NCBI RefSeq assembly: GCF_014196505.1
Contig: NZ_JACIDW010000013.1
Coordinates: 62,001 to 126,000 of the forward strand
Direction: 5' to 3'
DNA: 64,000 bases
From: Rhizobium metallidurans
Lineage (GTDB): Bacteria > Pseudomonadota > Alphaproteobacteria > Rhizobiales > Rhizobiaceae
Shown: piece after piece, positions 54,246 to 62,917 of the stretch
How positions within the stretch are numbered: the stretch's first letter is position 1
Layout of the letters: the number at the start of each line of letters is the position of its first letter
Position numbers and translations under genes: made by a program
Notes under the pieces: generated by a model
Database searches by the model: none
The model's input: the letters and a program-made list of their open reading frames with translations, nothing else
What the model was told of the DNA's origin: nothing

Positions 54246-54697
54246 GCGAGAACGCCGGATTGATGCAAGACAAGGCGCGCGGCGAAACCGTCAAGATCCT
54301 TTTCATCGATGACGAGTTCATCGAGTTCCGCTCCCTGAAGAAGACACTGTCAGCGGTCACCGAGCCGATGGTCGAGCTGGACTACGCGCAGTCGGTCCGC
54401 GATGCGCTGGCAAAGATCGGCAGCGACAGGTTCGACCTGATTCTGCTCGACAACCGGCTGCTGCCGAACGCGGATTTTCGCCAGACCGTGCCGAAACTGC
54501 GTGCCGCCAGCTATACCGGCCCGATCGGCGTCATATCGATGGATGTGTCCGACAGCTACTTCCAGCAGTTCCAGGACTACGGCGTCGACTTTCGCATCGG
54601 CAAGGACGAGCTCGACGTCGAGACGCTGCAATACATCATCCGCGAATATGTTCGCTACGACATGCCAGACGTCTGGAAGGACGATTACAACATCTGA
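54242..54697 (+). CDS. Response regulator receiver coupled to LuxR gene
   Basis: A 151-residue receiver with GTG start at 54242 overlapping the LuxR stop (GTGA). Acidic residues are IDDEF, the phospho-acceptor is Asp70 in LILLDNRLLPNAD, Ser is in VISMDVSD and Lys in RIGKDELD. The C-terminus carries a short acidic tail (DMPDVWKDDYNI). It has no output domain. It ends four bases from the 3' end of a convergent soluble kinase, so kinase and receiver are candidates for a cognate pair. Confidence 0.88.
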   Translation: MSENAGLMQDKARGETVKILFIDDEFIEFRSLKKTLSAVTEPMVELDYAQSVRDALAKIGSDRFDLILLDNRLLPNADFRQTVPKLRAASYTGPIGVISMDVSDSYFQQFQDYGVDFRIGKDELDVETLQYIIREYVRYDMPDVWKDDYNI

Positions 54698-54701
54698 CGT
54701 G

Positions 54702-55400
54702 TCACTGTACCGGCAGGCGGATGGTAAAGCGGCTTCCCGTCTCGGCCGAGGTCTGCAGCGAGATCGAGCCGCCGAGCGCGGTCACCAGTTCACGCGCGGC
54801 CGCCAGCCCGAGGCCCGGCCGCCTCGCGGCACCCTCCGGCTGCAGGCTCCAGAAGGCGGTGAATATGTTCTCCTGATGCTCGCGCGCGATGCCCGGCCCA
54901 TTGTCCGCGATATGGATCGCCCATTGCGAGGCGTCGGCCTCCGCCTCGATCGTCAGCCGACAGGCCTCATCCGCATCCGCGCGGTGCATGAGCCCGTTCG
55001 CCATCACGTTCTTCAGCACCAGTCCCAGGATGCCCGCATCGGTTCGCACGCCGGGCAGGTCGCCCGTCTCGATCGTCGCCTTCGGCGCATCGACCTCGAA
55101 GCGCAGTTCCGCCCAGATCTGCCCGACGAGCAGCCGCGTATCGACATCCCTGATCGCAAGCCTGGGCGTACCCGATGCGAAGCCGATCAGCCCCTTCGTC
55201 AGCTCCTGCGCGGCCTGCGTCTTGGCGAGAATGGTCCTCAGATATTCCAGGTGTTCGCCATCGACCCTGTCGCCGATCTCGTCGAGAAGGATCTCCGCGT
55301 ACATCGCGATGTGCCGCAGCGGCGATTGCAGGTCGTGCGAGGCAATGGCGAGGAAGCGCTTGATGCGCGTTTCGTCGGTCTCTGTCGTCGATGATGACAT
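54702..55400 (-). CDS. Soluble histidine kinase without a sensor domain
   Basis: A 232-residue kinase consisting only of HisKA and HATPase_c. His22 is in IASHDLQSPLRH, the N-box is KNVMANGLMH, and the G-boxes are DNGPGIAREH and GLGLAAARELV. There is no membrane helix or input domain, so it probably receives its signal from a partner protein. It is convergent with, and four bases away from, the LuxR-coupled receiver. Unlike ChpT-type phosphotransferases, it keeps the ATP-binding boxes and should autophosphorylate. Confidence 0.88.
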   Translation of the reverse strand: MSSSTTETDETRIKRFLAIASHDLQSPLRHIAMYAEILLDEIGDRVDGEHLEYLRTILAKTQAAQELTKGLIGFASGTPRLAIRDVDTRLLVGQIWAELRFEVDAPKATIETGDLPGVRTDAGILGLVLKNVMANGLMHRADADEACRLTIEAEADASQWAIHIADNGPGIAREHQENIFTAFWSLQPEGAARRPGLGLAAARELVTALGGSISLQTSAETGSRFTIRLPVQ

Positions 55401-55422
55401 ATATCGCCTCGCCCGCCCTAAA

Positions 55423-55520
55423 GCATGTCGCGCAAAGTGTGCAGCGGTTTTGCGGCAACGACATGCGACAAAACCGGACTTGAAGCGTGACGCGAATCCG
55501 GGGGATCGCGACGCGCTTCA
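55423..55520. repeat. Nested inverted-repeat element, about 100 bp
   Basis: Three interlaced inverted repeats: GCATGTCG (55423-55430)/CGACATGC (55459-55466), CGGTTTTG (55445-55452)/CAAAACCG (55469-55476) and TGAAGCG (55481-55487)/CGCTTCA (55514-55520). The GCGGTTTTGCGG...ACGACATGC sequence is of a type I associate with dispersed extragenic palindromes in Rhizobiaceae. Copy number not checkable here. Confidence 0.6.
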
Positions 55521-55540
55521 GCCCGGGCGGAGAATAGAAA

Positions 55541-55570
55541 GCGGGCGCCGGTTCTGCAACCGGCGCCCGC
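55541..55570 (-). terminator. Rho-independent terminator of secDF
   Basis: Perfect 13-bp stem GCGGGCGCCGGTT (55541-55553) with 55558-55570 and a four-base loop. On the minus strand it is followed by TTTCTATTCT. It lies 42 bases after the secDF stop. Confidence 0.85.
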
Positions 55571-55611
55571 ATCAATTTCACGGAAGCAACCTGAAAAGGT
55601 CGATCGTTGGC

Positions 55612-58152
55612 TCAGCCTGCCGACTTGCGCGAGCTCGGCGGAATGATGTCGACCTTGTCGTCGTTGGTCGAAACCGCGGCGCGGTGGCGCGTACGCCAGT
55701 CGCCGAGGAACAGCAGGATCGGCGCCGCGATAAACACCGACGATGCCGCCGCGACGACGATGCCGAACACCATCGGGATCGCGAAGCTCGACACCGCGCT
55801 GCCGCCCCAGATTGCCATCGGCAGCAGGGCGAGGAAGGCGGTGACGTTGGTGTAGATGCTTCGGGCCAGCGTTTCGTTGATCGACTTGTCGATCAGCTCG
55901 CGCAGCGGCATCGACTTGTAGAGGCGCATGTTTTCACGCATGCGGTCGTAGACGACGACCTTGTCGTTTACCGAGTAGCCGACCAGCGTAAGGATCGCCG
56001 CGATGGCGGTCAGGTTGAAGTCGAGCCCGGTGAGCGCGAAGAAGCCGATGCACTTCGTCACGTCGAGAATGAGCGTCACGATGGCGCCGACCGCGAACGG
56101 CCACTCGAAGCGGTACCAGATGTAGAGCAGCATCGCGAGGCTGGCGATCACGACGGACAGGATACCCGCCCACGCAAGCTCGCCGCTGACCTTGGGACCG
56201 ATGACATCGGTCCCAAGCACCGTTGCCGAAGGGTCGATCTTGACGATCTCTTCCTTGAGCTTGGTGACGGCCGCGGTCTGCGCCTCTTCACCGCCATCCT
56301 GGCGCTGGGCACGCACGGCCATGGTGTTGTTGTCACCATAGGACTGCAGCGAAACCTCGCCGAGGCCGAGGCTGTTCAGGCTTTCGCGGAACCGGCCGAG
56401 ATCGGTCGCGTCCTGCGTCTTCACGGACATCTGGATGCCGCCGCGGAAGTCGACGCCATAGTTGAGGCCCGGAGTGATGAACAGCACGACCGATGCGAGC
56501 GACAGCAGCGCGGAGACGGTCACGCCGAAGAAGCGCGCCTTCATGAACTGGATGTGCTTGTCGTAAGGGTAGAAGACCGGCAGCAGCGGCTTGATGTTGA
56601 TGGTCTTCAGCTTGAAGCGGCGGGTGATCTCGATCATCGAGACGCGAACGAAGGCGACCGAGGTGAACATCGAGATGATCAGGCCGAGCGCCATGGTGAC
56701 CGCGAAGCCGCGAACCGGGCCGGAGCCGAACCAGAACAGGATGGCGGCGGCGATAAGCGCCGTCATGTTGCCGTCGATGATGGTCGAGTAGGCGCGGCGG
56801 AAGCCGGTGTCGATGGCCGCGAACGCGCCCTTGCCCTTGCGGGTTTCTTCACGGATGCGCTCATTGATGAGAACGTTCGCATCGACCGCGAGACCGATGC
56901 CGAGCACGACGCCGGCGATGCCGGGCAGCGTCAGCGTGGCACCGACGAGCGTCAGGGCCGAGAAGGTCAGGATCGTGTGGATGAGTAGCGCGACGTTGGC
57001 GAGAATGCCCCAGGTTCCATAGAGCAGGAAGATGAAGGCCGCGACGAGGATGAAGCCGACGATGCCGGAATAGATACCCATCTGGATCGCATCGGCGCCG
57101 AGGTCGGCACCGACGGTGCGCTCCTCGATGACGGTGAGCTTGGCCGGAAGCGCGCCGGCGCGCAGCATGGCGGCAAGCGTGTTGGCCGTCTCGGCCGAGA
57201 AGTTGCCGGAAATCTGACCGGAGCCGCCGGTGATCGGCTCGCGGATGACAGGCGCGCTCAGCACCTTGTCGTCGAGAACGATGGCGAAGGGATTGCCGAC
57301 GTTCTGGCGGGTGATTTCGGCGAAGCGGGTCGCGCCGGCGCTGTCGAAGCGGAAGCTGACGACGGGCTGCTGGCTCTGGTCGAAGCTGACGCGGGCGTCG
57401 GAGAGGCGATCGCCGGAGATTTCGACACGGTCGAGAACCGGATAGGTGTTGCCCTCGTCATCCTTCAGCATCGATACGCCGGGGCCGGGAGCATTGTTCG
57501 GCGCAAGCATATGGAAGGACATCTTGGCGGTCGAGCCGAGAAGCTGGCGAAGGCGGGTCGGATCCTGCGCACCCGGCAGCTGCACGAGAACGCGGTTGCC
57601 GCCGACGCGCTGGATCGTCGGTTCGGCCACGCCGACCTGGTCGACGCGCTGGCGAATGACTTCAAGGCTCTGCTGGACGGCGGAATCGACGTTGCTGGAG
57701 ATACCGGCTTGCGAGAAGGCGACGATGATGTTGCCGCCGCTGGTCGTGACCGCGAGATCGGACTGGCCGGCGGAAAGGCCGGTCGCGATCGTGTTGCCGA
57801 GCGTCTTGAGCTGGGTGATGGCGTCGTTGGTCTGCGACGGGTCGTTCAGCGCCACGACGATCTGGTTCTGGTTGCGAACGACGGATTTCGTCTGGATGTT
57901 CTTCTCGCGCAGAACGCGGCGCGCGTCCTGCAGCAGCGATTGCAGACGCTCGCGCGTCAAGTCGGCTTCATCGACCTCGAGAACGAGGTGCGAGCCGCCG
58001 CGAAGATCGAGGCCGAGCGAAACCTGCTGGCGCGGGAGCCACGAGGGAAGGCTCTGCAAGGTGGATTGCGGCAGGGCATTCGGCAGGGCGATCAGAATGC
58101 CGAGGAGAATGATCACCGTATAGGTGGCCACCAGCCATGGTGAGGTGCGCAT
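55612..58152 (-). CDS. secDF: Fused protein translocase subunit SecDF
   Basis: An 846-residue fusion of SecD and SecF, membrane RND-type proteins that use the proton gradient to help Sec-exported proteins leave the translocon. The SecD half has LGLDLRGGSHLVLEVDEADL at residues 47-66, a periplasmic P1 domain and LGIGLAVDANVLINERIREE near residue 430. The SecF half begins near residue 555 with GLNYGVDFRGGIQMS and has VGYSVNDKVVVYDRMRENMR. Twelve transmembrane helices are expected. The usual partner yajC is not next to it, and rhizobia can carry a second secDF elsewhere. It is the last gene of a minus-strand run and has a strong terminator. Confidence 0.95.
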   Translation of the reverse strand: MRTSPWLVATYTVIILLGILIALPNALPQSTLQSLPSWLPRQQVSLGLDLRGGSHLVLEVDEADLTRERLQSLLQDARRVLREKNIQTKSVVRNQNQIVVALNDPSQTNDAITQLKTLGNTIATGLSAGQSDLAVTTSGGNIIVAFSQAGISSNVDSAVQQSLEVIRQRVDQVGVAEPTIQRVGGNRVLVQLPGAQDPTRLRQLLGSTAKMSFHMLAPNNAPGPGVSMLKDDEGNTYPVLDRVEISGDRLSDARVSFDQSQQPVVSFRFDSAGATRFAEITRQNVGNPFAIVLDDKVLSAPVIREPITGGSGQISGNFSAETANTLAAMLRAGALPAKLTVIEERTVGADLGADAIQMGIYSGIVGFILVAAFIFLLYGTWGILANVALLIHTILTFSALTLVGATLTLPGIAGVVLGIGLAVDANVLINERIREETRKGKGAFAAIDTGFRRAYSTIIDGNMTALIAAAILFWFGSGPVRGFAVTMALGLIISMFTSVAFVRVSMIEITRRFKLKTINIKPLLPVFYPYDKHIQFMKARFFGVTVSALLSLASVVLFITPGLNYGVDFRGGIQMSVKTQDATDLGRFRESLNSLGLGEVSLQSYGDNNTMAVRAQRQDGGEEAQTAAVTKLKEEIVKIDPSATVLGTDVIGPKVSGELAWAGILSVVIASLAMLLYIWYRFEWPFAVGAIVTLILDVTKCIGFFALTGLDFNLTAIAAILTLVGYSVNDKVVVYDRMRENMRLYKSMPLRELIDKSINETLARSIYTNVTAFLALLPMAIWGGSAVSSFAIPMVFGIVVAAASSVFIAAPILLFLGDWRTRHRAAVSTNDDKVDIIPPSSRKSAG

Positions 58153-58248
58153 TGTGTTGTCTATCCTTGATAACGCTTGAGCCTGCGCTTCGAGCGCAGG
58201 CGGGCGTGTCGAAAATGCAATGGAGGGCGCCGGGCTAGGCGCGTGTCG

Positions 58249-58632
58249 TCAGGCCGCGAGCCGAGGCGGACCGTGCGAATCGTAAGGCTTCGCGTCAGGC
58301 GCGCGAAAGGCCGAGGACGTTGATTGCGAAAGCGGGAGTGAAACGAGAACCGCGCGCTCGATGCGCGGCTGATCCACCGTCGCCGCATCGCCCGACGCAA
58401 AGGTCGCGTATCTCTGGGCGGACTTGCGCTCCGCGGCCAGCATGCCGCGCACGATTTCGTGGGCGCTGACCTCTTGCGGCTGACCATCCCTGCTCGAGGA
58501 CGAGACGGCGTTGGGACCACGTGCGGGACCCAGCACGAGATTGCCGCCGAACAGCAGGCCGAGATAGGCGAAGACCGCGACGACCAGCGAGACGGCAACG
58601 CGACCGCTCATGCGGCGCGTATCGAACCTCAT
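58249..58632 (-). CDS. Single-helix membrane protein, unknown function
   Basis: A 127-residue protein with one N-terminal membrane helix (VAVSLVVAVFAYLGLLFGG) and a polar, low-complexity remainder rich in Ser, Ala and Pro. The ATG at 58632 (MRFDTRRMSG) is preferred because AGGATG lies eight bases upstream; a TTG 13 codons earlier is the alternative. It sits between YbaL and SecDF on the same strand. No domain is recognised. Confidence 0.65.
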   Translation of the reverse strand: MRFDTRRMSGRVAVSLVVAVFAYLGLLFGGNLVLGPARGPNAVSSSSRDGQPQEVSAHEIVRGMLAAERKSAQRYATFASGDAATVDQPRIERAVLVSLPLSQSTSSAFRAPDAKPYDSHGPPRLAA

Positions 58633-58686
58633 CTGGTCATCCTGCGGATTTTCAATCTCGAACCGGCTCAACGGCGCAAAGTTCTC

Positions 58687-60501
58687 TCATTGTTTCTCTG
58701 GGGAAGGCGTTTCCTCAGCCGCGCTTATACCAGCCTCGGTCTCGACTTCATAGGGTGCACTGTCATGATGCACTTGGGATAGCCGGTCAAGCATGCCCAT
58801 GGCGATTTCGCGTTCGCCCATGATCACCGTGTCCGCGCCGTATTGCTTCAGCTCTTCGACCTCGGCGTCGGAATGCGCGCGCGCCACGATCAGCACGCCG
58901 GGATTGACCGCACGGCCCTGCTCGGCCACGCGGCATGCCTCGAAAGCGTTGGGAATGGCGATGACCAGGCTTCGTGCGCCCTGGAGGTTGGCGAGATCGA
59001 GCACTTCGCGCGTCACGGCGTTGCCGCTGACCACCTCGATACCCTGCTCGCGAAGCGCGGTGATCCGGTTGTCGGAATCTTCGATGACGACGAAGGGCGT
59101 GCCGGAGGATTTCAGGTTCTGCCCGACGATGCTGCCGACCCGGCCATAGCCGACGAGAATGGCGTGGCCCGAAAGCTTGGTCGCATGCACCTCGTCCTGA
59201 ACGATCAGGGGCTCTTCCGCTGCTTCGCTCGCGGCTTCCGCGGTCGTCGGCTCGGCGTGATGCTCCTCGCGCTTCGCCTCCAGCAGTGGCCGAATTTTGT
59301 CGCAGACATAGAAGAGCAACGGGTTGAGGATGATCGAGATGATGGCGCCGGCGAGGATCAGGTCGCGGCCTTCTTGCGGCAGCAGTCCGAGCGCCACGCC
59401 GAGTGCCGCGAGAATGAAGGAGAATTCACCGATCTGGCCCAGGCTGGCCGAAATCGTCAACGCCGTGCCCACCGGCTTGCGGAACAGCAGCACGATGAGG
59501 AAGGCGGCCAGCGACTTGCCGATGACGATGATGAAGACGGTGGCCAGCAGCTGGATCGGCTGTTCGACCAGGATGTTCGGATCGAACAGCATGCCGACCG
59601 AAACGAAGAACAGAACCGCGAAGGCATCGCGCAGCGGCAGACTTTCCTGCGCCGCCCGATGGCTGAGCTCGCTTTCGGCCAGAACCATGCCGGCGAAGAA
59701 GGCGCCGAGCGCGATCGAGACGCCGAACAGCTTGGCTGCGCCGAAGGCGACGCCAAGAGCGATCGCCAGGACGCCGAGGCGGAACAGTTCGCGGGAACCG
59801 GTGTGGGCGATGCGGTGCATCGTCCAGGGAATGAGACGCCGACCGAAGACCAGCATCACGCCGACGAAGAGCGCCACCTTGACCAGCGTCATGCCGATGA
59901 TGCCGCCGATGCCCATGTCCAGGCCGAATATACGGTTGATCGCGGCCGACAAGGGCTCGACGGTCCCCTGTTCGCTGCCGATGCTGGCCGCCGCCGGGAT
60001 GAGGACGAGCGCGAGCACCATGGCAAGGTCTTCAACGATCAGCCAGCCGACCGCGATCTTGCCGCGTTCCGTCTCGATCAGCCGCCGCTCCTGCAATGCC
60101 TTCAGGAGCACGACGGTCGACGCGACGGAAAGAGCGAGGCCGAAGACGAGGCTTCCGCCCGTCGACCATCCCATCATCGCGCCAAGTCCCCAGCCGAGCA
60201 GGGTGGCGAAACCGATCTGCACGATCGCGCCCGGTACCGCGATACCGCGCACCGACAGAAGATCCTTGAGCGAAAAGTGCAGGCCGACACCGAACATCAG
60301 GAGGATGACGCCGATCTCGGCGAGCTCGGGCGCGAGGTTCTGGTCCGCCACGTAGCCGGGCGTGTATGGCCCAACGAGAACGCCGGCAATGAGATAGCCG
60401 ACCAGAGGCGGCATCTTCAGCCGGTTGGCCAGGGCACCGAGGATGAACGCGAGCACAAGACCCCCGACGATCGTGGAAATCAAAGGTGTCGCTTCTGGCA
60501 T
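58687..60501 (-). CDS. ybaL: YbaL-type cation/proton antiporter with TrkA-N domain
   Basis: A 604-residue monovalent cation:proton antiporter-2 (CPA2) protein. About 12 membrane helices (residues 1-390) include LVGYLIAGVLVGPYTPGYVA and the family's LLMFGVGLHFSLKDLL. The cytoplasmic TrkA-N Rossmann domain begins near residue 432 with HAILVGYGRVGSIVGQNL and binds NAD(H) or nucleotides that gate the transporter. YbaL/KefB-type proteins exchange K+ for H+. The C-terminal tail (PYEVETEAGISAAEE) is acidic. No ancillary KefF/KefG-type subunit is adjacent. Confidence 0.88.
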   Translation of the reverse strand: MPEATPLISTIVGGLVLAFILGALANRLKMPPLVGYLIAGVLVGPYTPGYVADQNLAPELAEIGVILLMFGVGLHFSLKDLLSVRGIAVPGAIVQIGFATLLGWGLGAMMGWSTGGSLVFGLALSVASTVVLLKALQERRLIETERGKIAVGWLIVEDLAMVLALVLIPAAASIGSEQGTVEPLSAAINRIFGLDMGIGGIIGMTLVKVALFVGVMLVFGRRLIPWTMHRIAHTGSRELFRLGVLAIALGVAFGAAKLFGVSIALGAFFAGMVLAESELSHRAAQESLPLRDAFAVLFFVSVGMLFDPNILVEQPIQLLATVFIIVIGKSLAAFLIVLLFRKPVGTALTISASLGQIGEFSFILAALGVALGLLPQEGRDLILAGAIISIILNPLLFYVCDKIRPLLEAKREEHHAEPTTAEAASEAAEEPLIVQDEVHATKLSGHAILVGYGRVGSIVGQNLKSSGTPFVVIEDSDNRITALREQGIEVVSGNAVTREVLDLANLQGARSLVIAIPNAFEACRVAEQGRAVNPGVLIVARAHSDAEVEELKQYGADTVIMGEREIAMGMLDRLSQVHHDSAPYEVETEAGISAAEETPSPEKQ

Positions 60502-60580
60502 CCGTAGTCTCCCGGCTGGAAATTCCGTTTTAATTATGACATATATGGCTTATATCAACCAATATGGGTGGTTTGACATT

Positions 60581-60841
60581 ATGGGTCAAGGCGCGAAAGA
60601 AACAATTCTAACTCCCGCTCTATGCCGCGCTGCCAGGGGGTTGCTGGACTGGACGCAGGTCGACCTCGCCGATCATGCCGCCGTCTCCCGCAGCACGATT
60701 CGCGACTACGAGGGAATGCATCACGAACTGCATCGCGCGACGGAGGCGCAACTGCGCTTGGCCTTTGAAAACGGGGGCGTTGCCTTCATCGAGGTCGAAG
60801 GCAAGGGCACCTGCATCTGCCTCCAGTCAGCAACCGAGTGA
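60581..60841 (+). CDS. Small XRE-like HTH transcriptional regulator
   Basis: An 86-residue DNA-binding protein divergent from ybaL. The HTH core is ALCRAARGLLDWTQVDLADH with VSRSTIRDYEGMHHEL, as in short Cro/CI-type regulators. A C-terminal strand pair (GVAFIEVEGKGTCICLQ) follows. The ATG at 60581 is chosen, with other in-frame starts at 60536 and 60545; none has a strong ribosome site. It may control ybaL across the AT-rich gap, but this is only positional. Confidence 0.75.
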   Translation: MGQGAKETILTPALCRAARGLLDWTQVDLADHAAVSRSTIRDYEGMHHELHRATEAQLRLAFENGGVAFIEVEGKGTCICLQSATE

Positions 60842-60845
60842 GACG

Positions 60846-62270
60846 TTACTCGCGGGCCGCCACGCAGCTTGCCTTGGCCTTGTAGGCGTAGATCACTTTT
60901 CCGCGATAATAGCCGCCGCTTGGCTGCCACGATTTGATGGTCTGCGGCGTTTCGGCGCAATCGAAGGGCTGTGTCGTCACGAACAACACGTCTTCACTGA
61001 CATCGGCGGGCAAGGCGAAGGTCTGCTCATAGTAGTTGTCGGGTGCCCCCGCCGGCGGCCGCGCGTAAATCTTCAGCGGTTCGTCTCTGAGCGTGTAGTA
61101 CATGTCCGCCAGCATGTCGCGGTTGTCGCTGACGAGGATCCCGGTACCCGCCTGACGCGCCAGATCGGCGGCTTCGCGGCTGACCGCGCTGCGGCCGAGA
61201 TAACGCTTCATCACTTCGGTGCCGTTCGGCAGCACCAGCTGGTTCGCGAAGATGGCGGCAAGCGGAAACAGCAGGCTGGCGGTGCCGTTGATGGCGAAAG
61301 ACACGCGCAGTCCCTTGGGCCAGACTCGATGCAGCAGCCAGACGGCCAGGATCGTGCCGGCGACATAGGCGGTCACGGCCCAGTTGGCATAGGCCTTGCC
61401 GATCAGCGCCTGGAGCGTGATCAGGAGCACGACCGGAACGGAAAGCCACATGAGCAGTTTCTCGATCGCGCTGCCTTGCCCCTTCAGGACACGGTAGACC
61501 GCCCAGAGCATCGCGAAGAACACGATCGGCCCGACGACGCCGAACTGCGCGGCGAAGAACTCGATTCCCTGTCCGAAGTTGAGGCTCATCTCGCCCCAGC
61601 GGGCGATGCTGGTCGTGTGCTTGATCGTCGTGCCGTCATGGGTGACGTTCCACCAGACGTTCGGCGCCGCCACAACGATCGCGGCCGCGACCGAAATGAA
61701 GAAGTCGCGCCAGCCGATCCGCGCCATCGGCAGAAGCAGCAATGCGATCAGGCCGCCGGGAACGACGAAAAGGATCGCGTATTTCGACAGGAAGGCGCAG
61801 CCGAAGGCCACGCCCATCAGGAGCGCCAGGCCGATCGAACGCTGCTTGGTCAGGCCGAAATAGGCAAACAGAGCGATCGCCAGGAAGAACAGGAGGATGA
61901 CGTCGGTCGAGAAGAAGACGGAAGAAAGGGCGACGCCGGGCAGGGTGATATAGGTAACCCCGGTCCAGCCCACGATATCGCGGCTGACGAAGCGTTTGGC
62001 GATCATCATCAGGACAAGCGCGGTCGCCATGTGAACGAGCGGACCGGAGACCCTGATCCAGAAGATCGCGCTCGATCCCGAAAGCTCGGTCACCGCGCGG
62101 ATCACCCAGGCGATCATCGGTGGCTTCGAGAAGAAGCCGAAGTCGAAGTTCTGCGACCAGAACCAGTATTGGGATTCGTCGACAAACAGGTCGGTGTTGT
62201 CGAAGCCCAATGTGACGACGCGCCAAAGCGTCACGCCGATAATGATGAGAATACCGAGGCGTGGGGACAT
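60846..62270 (-). CDS. ArnT-like glycosyltransferase (GT39/PMT_2 family)
   Basis: A 474-residue integral membrane glycosyltransferase with about 11 to 13 membrane helices. The N-terminal loop has the catalytic DE motif (LFVDESQYWFWSQN) and GFFSKPPMIAWVIRA typical of ArnT/dolichyl-phosphate-mannose-type enzymes, which move a sugar from a lipid carrier to an acceptor on the periplasmic side. A soluble C-terminal domain begins near residue 370 (YLGRSAVSREAADL). Acceptor and sugar are unknown; lipid A or another surface glycolipid is plausible. It overlaps no neighbour and is convergent with the HTH gene. Confidence 0.87.
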   Translation of the reverse strand: MSPRLGILIIIGVTLWRVVTLGFDNTDLFVDESQYWFWSQNFDFGFFSKPPMIAWVIRAVTELSGSSAIFWIRVSGPLVHMATALVLMMIAKRFVSRDIVGWTGVTYITLPGVALSSVFFSTDVILLFFLAIALFAYFGLTKQRSIGLALLMGVAFGCAFLSKYAILFVVPGGLIALLLLPMARIGWRDFFISVAAAIVVAAPNVWWNVTHDGTTIKHTTSIARWGEMSLNFGQGIEFFAAQFGVVGPIVFFAMLWAVYRVLKGQGSAIEKLLMWLSVPVVLLITLQALIGKAYANWAVTAYVAGTILAVWLLHRVWPKGLRVSFAINGTASLLFPLAAIFANQLVLPNGTEVMKRYLGRSAVSREAADLARQAGTGILVSDNRDMLADMYYTLRDEPLKIYARPPAGAPDNYYEQTFALPADVSEDVLFVTTQPFDCAETPQTIKSWQPSGGYYRGKVIYAYKAKASCVAARE

Positions 62271-62375
62271 TCGTCTGACTTCCGTATGCTAAAAAAATCA
62301 TCGCCGGCCGATGCGTAAACGCTTCGCCGGCTTAATGGTTAAACACGGTCATTGCTGTCGTTTTATGACGGGAAT

Positions 62376-62489
62376 TCAAAGCACCCGCACAGGCATGGCG
62401 ATGCGGCCCGCTTCAATACGGTCGAGAAGTGCGACGGCCGTGAGAACAGCCACGGCAAGAAAACATGCACCCAAACCCAGAACAATCAT
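62376..62489 (-). CDS. Candidate 37-residue membrane peptide
   Basis: A minus-strand frame starting at 62489 encodes MIVLGLGACFLAVAVLTAVA followed by LLDRIEAGRIAMPVRVL: one hydrophobic helix and an amphipathic tail. GGGATTGAG lies just before the ATG. The GC-rich third positions resemble those of the window's real genes. No family is recognised, and the size is below usual gene-calling limits. Confidence 0.5.
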   Translation of the reverse strand: MIVLGLGACFLAVAVLTAVALLDRIEAGRIAMPVRVL

Positions 62490-62917
62490 TGCTCAATCCC
62501 TATGACGTCATGTCGTGATTTGCGGGGGATATAGCACGAAGCTTGCTTCGAACTTGTAGCAGCGGCGCAACGCTACACCAGTATTTCATAGATGGTTATT
62601 CGCGTTGCTCCGAAAGCCGACATTCATAAAATCGGTATTAACCTTCAGGCAAGGAATTAACCATAAACATTGCACTACACGTCGGAATGGGAAAATTTTA
62701 GCGTTCCTAGCAGGCATGACGCCGAACCGCCGTACCGGCTCAATCCGGTATCGATCTCTCAGGTAGCTCTACGATAGTCCGCACTGCTCGGCACAGGTCC
62801 GAACGCTGGCGTTAGCCCGCGTCAGGCCCGGTCGCATGTGTGTTGGTGTCTGGAGGCTTGAGTTCTCTTCGGGCCGCGTGCCCGGGCATTGGTTGGGGAC
62901 AGGCGTTGCGGCAGAAC
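62490..62917. promoter_or_regulatory. Promoter region of the chemoreceptor gene
   Basis: 428 bases, AT-richer than the flanks up to about 62700, without a gene. ATTAACC occurs twice (62637-62643 and 62656-62662, 19 bases apart). That is about two helical turns, so a dimeric regulator is conceivable. The spacing does not fit a CtrA box, and no sigma-28-like promoter is evident. Confidence 0.35.

Noticed and set aside
54889..56988. 699-residue open frame crossing the kinase and secDF
   Set aside because: Spans two real genes and a repeat element on the other strand; antisense artefact.
62637..62662. CtrA box before the chemoreceptor
   Set aside because: Two TTAACC motifs are present, but the 19-base period does not match TTAA-N7-TTAA.
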